Assembly (NCBI GenBank): GCA_038501785.1
Contig: JBAMJR010000084.1
Location: 5,153,501 to 5,217,500 of the forward strand
Reading direction: 5' to 3'
DNA: 64,000 nt
Source: Myoxocephalus aenaeus
Lineage: Eukaryota > Chordata > Actinopteri > Perciformes > Cottidae
Both the position numbers and the translations under genes were made by a program. The notes under the pieces were generated by a model. It saw only the letters and a list, made by a program, of their open reading frames with translations, ran no database searches and was not told the origin of the DNA. Shown piece by piece: positions 48,401 through 59,400 of this stretch (positions are counted from its first letter, which is position 1; each line of letters opens with the position of its first letter).

Positions 48401-51400
48401 GGACGGATGGACTGACAGATGGATGAATGGACAGATGGATGGACGGATGGATGGATGGACGGATGGATGGCTGGATGGACAGATGGATGGATGGACGGAC
48501 GGACTGACAGATGGATGAATGGACAGATGGATGGACGGATGGATGGATGGACAGATGGATGGAGGGATGGATGGACGGATGGATGGATGGACTGACAGAT
48601 GGATGGATGGACAGATGGATGGACGGATGGACGGACTGACAGATGGATGGATGGACAGATGGATGGACGGATGGATGGACAGATGGATGGATGGACGGAT
48701 GACGGACAGATCGGATGGACGGATGGATGGACGGATGGACGGACTGACAGATGGATGGATGGACGGATGGATGGATGGACAGATGGATGGAGGGATGGAT
48801 GGACGGATGGATGGATGGACTGACAGATGGATGGATGGACAGATGGATGGATGGACAGATGGATGGATGGACGGATGACGGACAGATTGGATGGACGGAT
48901 GGACGGACTGACAGATGGATGGATGGACAGATGGATGGATGGACAGATGGATGGATGGACGGATGACGGACAGATTGGATGGACGGATGGACGGACTGAC
49001 AGATGGATGGACGGATGGATGGACGGATGGATGGACTGACAGATGGATGGATGGACAGATGGATGGACGGATGGATGGACATATGGATAGATGGATGGAC
49101 ATATGGATAGATGGATAAACAGATGGATGGATGGATGGATGGACGGACGGACAGATAGATGGACGGAGAGATGGATGGACGGATGGACAGAAGGACGGAT
49201 GGACAGATGGATGGATGGACAGATGGATGGACGGATGGACAGATGGATGGATGGACAGATGGATGTGGATGGACAGATGGATGGACGGACGGATGGATGG
49301 ACAGATGGATAGATGGACAAACAGATGGATGGACGGACAGATGGATGGATGGACGGACGGACAGATAGATGGACGGACAGATGGATGGACGGACAGATGG
49401 ATGGATGGACAGATGGATGGACGGACGGATGGATGCATAGTTGAATATTGAGACACACCTAATCCAGATCCTTAATGTCTGCTGTGTGCATGTTTTACCT
49501 ATTATAGAATTATCAAAAGATTGTCATAAGATTGTTATAATGTCCATAAAGAAATTAAACTATAATTTCTCAATTATCCATTCGGAAATGAGTCCACATC
49601 TATCAGATGAATTGCCACAAAACTTGATAGAGACATTCATGGTTCCCAGACGATGTATCCTCGAGGTTGTGGTGCTCATCAAGTCAAAATTTAAATTTGT
49701 CCAAAGCAAAGATGTGCCTACGTCCAGCCTGATAGAGCTGCTAGAGCATTGTTTAGTTTATGCTAAATGTATTTACTTCTATCATTCAACAATGTCGCTT
49801 TCCTGCCTTGTGCCATAAAGCAATCGATTCTATGCTGTAAATCAATCCTGCCAAATCCGACCGGGTGGAGGCTTCAGGAAGTTCTTTCTTTTTCCTCGTG
49901 GTTTTGTTTTGTGTGGAATAAACAAGCAGGTATTTGCATGTTTTATGGATGGAAATGATGGATGGAAAAAGTTGTTTCCTCACCAGAGCGAACTCGTGCG
50001 AGACCCGCCCGTCCGGCGGAAGCTTGGCGCCGAAGCCCAGTGCAGGAAACATCTTGTCGCTGTCGTAGTCCTGGATGATCTCCCCGACGGCCCGCAGCGC
50101 CATGGCGTAGTCGTTGAGATGGTACGGGCTCATGTAATGCAGCGAGGTGGGCTGGGACGGGTTGCCTGCGACACAAACGGTTCAAAACAATAACACACAC
50201 ATCAGCATCAAACTGCAATTACGCTGGCTTCCCCCCCCTGGGCTGTGACTCATATTCAAATTCAAATAAAAAAAAGTAGGGGAGTGGGTGGAAGTGGGTC
50301 CTAAAAGAAGACTGGAGTTTTAGTTACACAAACGTTTCTCCAAGGCACGGCTGCACTGGAGGCAGAAACAATCTCAATCGGTGGCCTCAAACCACAGATG
50401 AGGAGCCGCAGTTTATTCTGCATAGCTAAGTTACATGAAGCCGCTGTATGGACACTACACTAATAAGACGATGAGCAACAGGGACCTGCTGACCATCCAA
50501 TGAATGAAACCAGTCAACATGAAATCACTGTGATACTGAAATGATGCAGGATCATCTGTTTGAAAACTCTTTATTGTCCAGAAATGCAAGAAGCTGCTCT
50601 TTACAATGCAAACTACAAACAAGGAATGGTAAAAATGTATTAAAAAAAAGTCTGTCTTGTCATTTTTTTTGTCCCTACGACAATAAATAAAGACATGAGA
50701 GTAAATCCAATAACTGTAACCACAATGATGTCATTAAAGGATAAGGTGTCTGGAGCATTCAGCCCAAAACCCCATTAGTTATTTCTAAAGACCGAATAGT
50801 TTAAACAATCCTACGCAATCCTAGGCTTCATTCATATGGTTAGCATTTTAATTCTAAATCAATATTTAAATGCCTCACAGCCTTTTTTTACATTAAATTT
50901 CATTTAGCTGACGCTTTTATCCAAAGCGGCTTACATTTTTTCTATACACCGAAGACACAACAACAATGGAATAAGTGTGTTGCACAAGGACGCATCGACA
51001 TGGACCAGCTGAGCCGGGGTTCGAACTACCGATCCTCTGATTGAAAGACGGGCATGCTAACCACCGAGTCACCGTCGCTCTGGCATGTCTATTCATTCTG
51101 TTTAAACCTGGTATTTCTGCACAGTTGCAGATGAAGCTCAGGCTACACTGGTGTTGTAGGATTGTTTGTCGAGCGTTCTTAAATCCAAAAGTCAAAATGT
51201 GAAGGAAAAAAGTTCATGAAATAATTTTTCCCAAAATTCTCTAATAAAATATTCTGCTTCAATCCATATTTGTTGTGAAGCCTTTCAAAAGCAACAATTA
51301 CACTGCAGGAAAAACACTGAGCTGTGTATTAACGTGGCGTCTAGCAGGAATCCACATGAATCCTTGTTTTTACGGCGATGATGTCATGATGACAGACATT

Positions 51401-54400
51401 CAAAATGTAAAACAATGACATTTGGTCCCATGTTCATCATAATGGTGTGGAGACAACAGAGCTCAATGGTACAGAGGAATAAGATATATCATGTTCAGGT
51501 TACAAAGATAATATTTGTTATAGGATATCAATTCTCTGTGTGTTTCTTTTTGTTTTTGTTTCATGTTCTTTTTCTATAATAAGGAAAACAAAGAATATCG
51601 CAGGCCTTGTTCTTTAATATGAATATGAATGAGTGTGTACCGGCTTGTTGGATGCAGTATTATAAAAGAAAAAACAAAGTTGCTTTATACTAACAACGGA
51701 TTAGTAGTTCTGAAAATGTTTTTGCATATTGCCAACAAAAAAACGAACTAATATCACCGTTATTATTACAGCCGTTCTCAAGGATGTGGAAAACGGATTT
51801 GATCGCAGTAAAAAAAAAAAGCCACCCATTCCTCTTCTGTGACATAATAAACAAAATTGCATTACGTATATTAACTTACTACATTATCTCTCACAAAAAT
51901 GAGAACATCCCTCAGCAGTGACAAAGTCCTCAGCGCCGAACTGCTCGTTTCGTTTGTTTGTCATTGAATTGTTGTCGATGACAAATGTACAGCAGTTTAA
52001 CTGTGGGGCTTCATAAACGCGGAATTGGAAATGTAATTGGAAACCTGTGGGCGTGATGAGCTTCCCTCCACACTGAGGTGCAAATTGTACAAGTTGTGTA
52101 AGAAGAAAACTTCAAACTGAGCTCCTCAGAAGTTGCAAGTAATAGATAATGTTCACGTAACTTTCCAACTTTTCAGCTGCTGCTTTTTTTGGGTCTCCGA
52201 CTGAGTGAAAGGGGGTCGTTAGAATAAGTCAATTAAAACTGACTGATAAGGAATCACTAAAGAATTCACATCAAATAAAGTGCATTAACCACCAAAGTAC
52301 ACTTAAGGGATTTCATTGATAACAGGAAAAGCTTTTAAACACTTACCATTTGATGCCGTGAAATCAATCGCCACTGTGAAGTTAATCTGAGTCCTACAAG
52401 AGGAGACGAATCACATGAGGGGAAACGTGGAACCATCAATCATGCTAGATTATACCGCAGCATGTTTCAAAGCACGCAGCGGCGAGAAATTATCAGCAGC
52501 TGTCACTCTTAATATCGGAGCTGAGATAAAATAATAATAATAATAAATCGCGAGGTCTACTCCACGTTGCGAGTGACTCTGGATTTAATGATGAGAGCGA
52601 TGCCGGTGCTTTAATCTCCCCAGAATCATCTCAAAGTGAACTTACCCGCCTCGGATGTAGTCCAGGAAGGAGAGCTCGGTGTCCACGAGGCAGGACAGGA
52701 GGGTGACCTGCCGGTGGGGAAACAGACAGACATCGTGTGTTCACTATGAGCAGAGTCCGTTCAGCAACCTCAGATTTAAGCAACGGTCATCATTTTGGAC
52801 ATTTCAAACTTTTCAACACGCGGTTCTCCGTCTCGTTCTTTGTTTTCGCTTCTCGATGTTTCTCATGCTTAAATTCACGGTTGTATGCCTGTGCAAACTA
52901 GTCAAAGTTGAGATAAAATAAGATAATCAATCCTTTATTAGTCCCGCAGTGGGGAAATTGCAGGATTACAGCAGCAGGCAGGTGAAGTGCACACAAGAGA
53001 CAGATAGTAAAATAAAATAAAAAACAAGAAAAATAAATATAAATAAACAGCAAAACAGTAATACAAACAGTAAATAATCCACAATAGCAGTATTATATAT
53101 ACAGACAGAATAAAAAGTATTAAAAAGCACCAGTTGCAGAGATTAAAGGGACCAAATCTGATTCTCAGTGTTGCATTGTTAGGATGAAAGACAACGAGGC
53201 ATACACGTGTAAATAAATAAAAAAAGCTACTTTGATAGATATTTAAAAAAATACCTTCATAAGTAAATCATATTAATTAGTAATCTGGAGCTGTTGACTC
53301 ACCGTTCCTGAGTTTTGGTACTTTTTCTTCTTCTTTCCTTTTTTCTTTGGATTTAGAACCTGTGGAGAAAACCGAAGCTTTAGTCCACGTTAAAGTCTCT
53401 CATTGAGCAGTGAGCGATCCTGAATCAACTATATTCAACTTTTTAGTCTCTCTGTGAACCATATTCAACTATATTCAACTTTTTAGTCTCTCTGTGAACC
53501 ACATTCAACTATATTCAACTTTTTAGTCTCTCTGTGAACCATATTCAACTATATTCAACTTTTTAGTCTCTCTGTGAACCATATTCAACTATATTCAACT
53601 TCAGTGTTCACATGATTTGAGTTTATTAGCCAAAAAAACAAGATGGCGACGGACAAAATGATGAATTTAAGGCTTCAAAACGGCCGCCCGCGGTGCAACG
53701 ACGTGATGGCGCCCCAAAAGGGAAGCCAAAACATCTCAATAGCCGGCTGGTGGTTGGGAAGCGCTTGATTTGACAACAGTCGATCGGGTTCATTTAAGTG
53801 TCGGAAGCCAAAAATCGTGATCTCGATTGATATACGATTAATCGTGCAGCCTAAGTTGTTTTCAGTCTTTGTTTGTGGACACGTATTTCAAGCTTTTCTC
53901 ACGCGACATGAGCTCCTTCTTGCGCTTTTGCCTAAATTTTGACTCTCCTTCTCCTCCTCAGACGCGTAAAGGTCGATAGCCGGAAAACACTTCATGGAGA
54001 TTAAACAAAATGACAGTTTAAGAGTCGTGGCGCGGCTGAAGGAGTCTGGATCAAAGCCAGCTGGATCGAAAAGGGCAGAAGCGAGTCTGGCGACGTCATT
54101 TTCACATGTTGCGTCACACATGTGGCGGGAGAACGCGCCGCTCCTGCTGCCTCCGCACTTAAGTGATTCAGGTTGTGCTTCATAAGCACCTTCTCTGACC
54201 TTTGACCTTCAGTGATTAACGGTTTGCTCACGCTCAGCTGTGTGTAGAAACGACAGGGACACAGGCCAGCGAGCTTTAGAAGAAAACGCAGAGGAAAGGC
54301 GTTTATGTATTCAACTCAAGGGCACGGCACCCTGGGAATAATCGCGAGAGTCAACGTATAACTGCTGACATCTTTAAAGTTTAAATGAACATGCAAGCCG

Positions 54401-55690
54401 TCCAAATCAATATAAAAACTGCTGAATAAGTATGAGGTGGTGATGCACTCCAGCTCACCTTGAGGAAGGATCTGGAAAAAGCCCTAAATTAATGTTGAAT
54501 CAGTCTACGTTTTGAATGTCAAAGGTAATGTAACGCGTTTTATTTCTACAAGCATCAGTCCGTGTCTTTTCCCATCGGCCTCGAGACACAAGGCAACTGG
54601 AGAATTTATGTTCACGTTATAATGGAGGAGGAGAGAAAAAAATAGATTCCTTTCCAGACGGCTCCTCCGTCATGTTGCAAGTCTTTGGGGTATTTCTCTG
54701 ACCTTGGTCCTGTGCTCATGGACAGTATGTGTGGGCGGCGCTACGCCAGGAAAGTTCAGAACTTTGAAGGCAAGCTGAGCCGACCTTTAGTGAGCTCGGC
54801 CTGTTGCCGTACGGCGCTCGTGCTGTAGGGAGACATTTTCCCAAACCGGGTTGACAAAGCAGTGTTACAGATAACCGGTACGCCGACATTTGTGCCTGTA
54901 CACTGCCTGCAACGCGAAGGGAAGACCGGCAAGTCGATTGTGCAACTTCACATGGAGGAGAGTTTAATGTAGGTTTTTATTTACCTTCCAGACCAAGGTG
55001 ATAACAAATGATCATATATTAAGACTTATCTTTAAAAAATATGTATTGCTTAAAGTATCAGCACTTAGATGCAACAACCAGGTCCGTTACACCGATCGAG
55101 TGTCTGTAGTTGTCGAAAGGAAGATATTCTTTCTCACATCGTGCCTTTAATTCTTTACTGGTACATTTTTATTACTTCTTCCCGCTCAAATCTGGATAAT
55201 CGGGGATCTACTCGTGTTCCTGGAGCCAACGGAGTTTATGCGTCTTCCTCGGTTGCTCACCTCAATAAAGAAATATTGTCTTTCATCCCTCAAGTTGATC
55301 TCTCCTTAATAAGCTGCTGCTAGAAACACTCGACACGAAGCCTGGGTTTATTTATCCTCAGCCTCTCCTCAAGGACTCAGAGACACGCGTACTTCAGACT
55401 CACCACAAGACGGAAATGCAGATTGTTTCTTGGATAACTTTTTTACGTCACATGTTCTGCTTCCACGCCACAGATGTCGAGAACATGTGGTCTGGTCCTC
55501 TCGTGTTTTCCCATCAGCACCGGCTGCCGACCAAACAGCCGGCTACTTTATTATCTGGATTTACGATTCTAATTAAATAGTTTTGATGAGCAAGCTGCAA
55601 TTCGCTGTGCGTGCACATTTTACGGCCACCGGCCTCGGTTTCAAAACAGTGGGAGCATGATGATCTGTTTGTATCAGTCCGGCCCGACAC

Positions 55691-55736
<46 letters not shown>

Positions 55737-56277
55737 AAGCGCCGTGTTTAGCCGAGAGGTTGATTTGGTTTAATTGATGACGAAACACAGGGGACTTCCT
55801 TATTTGAGGGGCTATGTCGGAAAACACCGGTGGCAGCAACTTGACGATTGAGCAGTACGTATTAAAAAGTCCTTTGAAATCGCAAATCGCAATCATTTTC
55901 CATAAACATATACATATTATATACATGTACAAGTATATGGGCTCAATGGATGAAGGACATAATTATGTTTACTAACAGTGCATTTATCATATCTTTGTGG
56001 CATGTGATGATCAACCGAACAGTAAAGGTGTCAATAAATGTTTGAAACTGAGCCGGTGGCTAGCAGCTAACGGTGCTAACGGTGCTAACGGTGCTAACGA
56101 CGGCAGATATAATCGGTGAATGAGTGCACAGCAGAGTGCAGAACGCTTTCCCTCCACATCCCTGGTCCTCACTTTGTCAAAGGGCTGTCTCTTGGGGGAA
56201 AACTTGGTTTTGTGGAGAGGATTTGTATTAGGGTCACGTTAAAAGTAAGGGAAAGAACTGGAGGACAATAAATCCTC

Positions 56278-56337
<60 letters not shown>

Positions 56338-56453
56338 GTGAAGAGCATCACCTCATAGATGTGGAACTGTGACTGGCTTCTGGACATTTCTCTGTAGCTG
56401 GTGCTGAAGTCTCCAATAAAGTCATGGCTGTAAAAAAAAAAAAAACACACACA

Positions 56454-56491
<38 letters not shown>

Positions 56492-59400
56492 GACAAACAC
56501 ACACACACACAGTCACATTTCGTCCCAACTGACTTACAGTGATGAGCACAGTAGTGAATAAAAACAAAAGCCCACAATAACAAGAATCAGCGTACAGGAG
56601 GAGGAATCAGTATCACCAACAGGCTCCTTGGATACCGGAGGCGTGGGCGTAGCAACCAAATTTCATAATTTCATGAAAGATAATCGGCACGGTTGGAATC
56701 AGGGTCAGAAATGTGTTCTAAACGTTCTTGAAGTGCCAAGAAACTGCCTGTGAAACGAACTAAAGAAGGAGCGAACACCGAGGATTGGCTTGCTTCAGAA
56801 GATAAACATCGTCTCTGTTCCCCGTCCGACTCTGTGAAGTTATCCGTCAAGAGACCGTTGAAGCGGTATTAATAGTTAATTTATATTTAAAGCAGTGGGG
56901 AGTGTTGTCACACGAAAGGGCTCTGCGGGGATGCTGTTCTACAGTATCTGCTCTGGAGAGGGCGTGTAAGGACAAACACTTTGGAGAGCGATCTGTGACT
57001 TTAATCCCAAATGCCGATTCCCTACTTAGAATACTTGTCTTTTTACAAGACGAAGCATGAAGAAAATAATAAAGTAATTACCACGTACGCCGCTCCGGGG
57101 GCCTTGTTGCAAATGTATGTATGCGTTTGCTCCACAGCAGGTGGCAATAAAGTGATAATACTGTACGGACGTTAAGTTCAACAGGACAAAAGAAGAAGAG
57201 TTGTTCCCCTCACCCGCCGTCTCTGTCCCAGTCGTACACCTCCACCTTAATGCTCCTGTAGGGGAAAGAGAAGAGAAGGAGAATCCCATTAAAAAACTAA
57301 TTAGCACCACTGATTTACAGCCTTTCTGCTTAAAAAGCTGGTAGCTGGTCTGTGGAAGGCTTATGGGGGCAGAAAGTGGACACGCCTACGTAGCGGCGAG
57401 AGGAGAGTTATCAGTATACCCTGGTGTAACGCGGGCAAATAAGAAAAGAATTAGAAAGAGATAAACCACCGAGGCTGCCCAGTCCTCCAAATCGGTCTTG
57501 GAATGAAATAACAAAAACGAGTCTTATGACGGCGTTCACGAAGGAATCGATGGGAAATATTCCGTGTTCGTGACCTGCGAGTGCTCGTGTCATTCAGAGA
57601 GATGAAGCCGGAGAGCTGCTTGTGTTAAAAAGGCGTCCATGTTTCTTTTTTTTCCAGGGACAGACACTACCGTTCAAAAGGTTTGGGGTCACCCAGACAC
57701 ATTTTCAGTTTCTTCGCAATTTCCTGCATGGAATATCCTTCATTTCTAAGAACAAGAACAGACTGGCGAGGTTCACATGAAAATTCTCTTTTTCTGGCCA
57801 TTTTGAGAGTATAATGGAACATGTGATGCTCCAGATACTCAACTAGCTCAAAGTAAGGCCAGTTGTATAGCTTCTCTCTCCAGCATCACTGTTTTAAGCT
57901 GTGCTAACATAATTGCACAAGGGTTTTCTAATCATCCATTAGTCTTCTATGTGATGAGCAAACACGATGTACCATTAGAACTCTGAGTGATAGTTGCTGG
58001 AAATGGGCCTCTATACACCTATGTAGATATTTCATTAAAAACCAGACGTTTCCTCCTAGAATAGTCATTTACCACATTAACAATGTATAGTGTATTTCTG
58101 ATTAATTTAATGTTATCTTCATTGAAAAAAACAGTGCTTTTCTTTGAAAAATAAGGAAATTTCTACGTGAGCCCAAACTTTTGAACGGTAGTGTAATTAG
58201 GAGCCGAGTTGCATCTATAACGAGTTTTCAGAGGAATGAATGAATGAATGAATGAATATATACTTTATTAATCCCCGAGGGGAAATTTGGTGTCGGGGTA
58301 GCAGCAACTTACAACAAAATAAATAAAAACAGCAGGATGAAAGATAAAAGATATATACAATAATAATAAAAATAATAAAAATAATAATAAAATAAAATAG
58401 AATAGAAATAGCTGGGATATAATAATAAAATAAAATAGAAATAGCTGGGATATAATAATAAAATAAAATAGAAATAGCTGGGATAAATAATAAAATAAAA
58501 TAGAAATAGCTGGGAACTCTAATCTCAAGGTCCTACTTACTCAACTGAATGTTGAAAAATTTGGTGATTTTGGATCTATAAGCTGAATTTCTTTCTTTCT
58601 TTTTCGAAATGTACCAACAGTGAAGCGAGATGTGGTGTTGATGCAGACACAGGACAGCGGTTCTCTCAGTGTGCTTAGTCATAGTCGGGTTATTTCAAGT
58701 GAATACAGGAACTACTTTAACTTTTCTACTGCTAGATTGAAGCCCCAGTGTATACTACTTAAAGGTGTCAGTACTTGTTAGTGTAACATTTCGAAAATAT
58801 TGCGTAGCTGAAGTAAGGAAACACTTTTGGTCTGATCTTTTCAGCGGCGTACGCTTTCTCTAACGAGAGGGATGCAACAATACATTTCTGCAGAAAAAGT
58901 GAAATAAAGAAGTTTTCCAGTGTGGTCATTTTTCTGCTAGTCCAAGTTATATGTTAACTACAGGTCAAGTATGTATAAATCAAACTCCCGTTATGGTTCC
59001 CAGCTGTAAACCTTGTGGGCGTGTTCATCCACTGTACCTGTCGTAGTCTCCGTTGCACAGCGCCCTGACAGGGATTTTAAAAGCCTGCCACACCGGATCC
59101 AGATTGTTCTTCACCACCTCCGTTTTGTGGCAGATGGTATACCTGAGAGGGAGACGCACAACGCTGTTAACAGAGGACGCATTTACCTTAACCCTCTGGG
59201 TTAAAAATGCACCTTTTTAAAGGGCACTTGTGGTGTATATCAAAATGTGCAGAACAATCTCAGCTCTCTATATAATGAGGCACCATTGTCCTAAGGCAAA
59301 AGTGTAAAGAGATAATATGGCCCTAAAGCTGAAAAATGTAAGCTTGATTTTTCAAATTCTTCATACCTTTCCACTCATGTGGTTTAAATTGGTTTATCAA

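Noticed and set aside
47867..49456. 529-residue and overlapping frames of Pro-Ser-Ile-His repeats
   Set aside because: Entirely produced by the GGATGGAC minisatellite, with similar frames on both strands.
50995..51080. tRNA gene
   Set aside because: GGTTCGAAC resembles a B-box, but no cloverleaf or A-box at proper spacing. It belongs to a dispersed repeat.
53427..53600. Regularly spaced repeats as a CRISPR array
   Set aside because: The 40-bp units are head-to-tail with repeated, not unique, sequence between them, and the host is a vertebrate.
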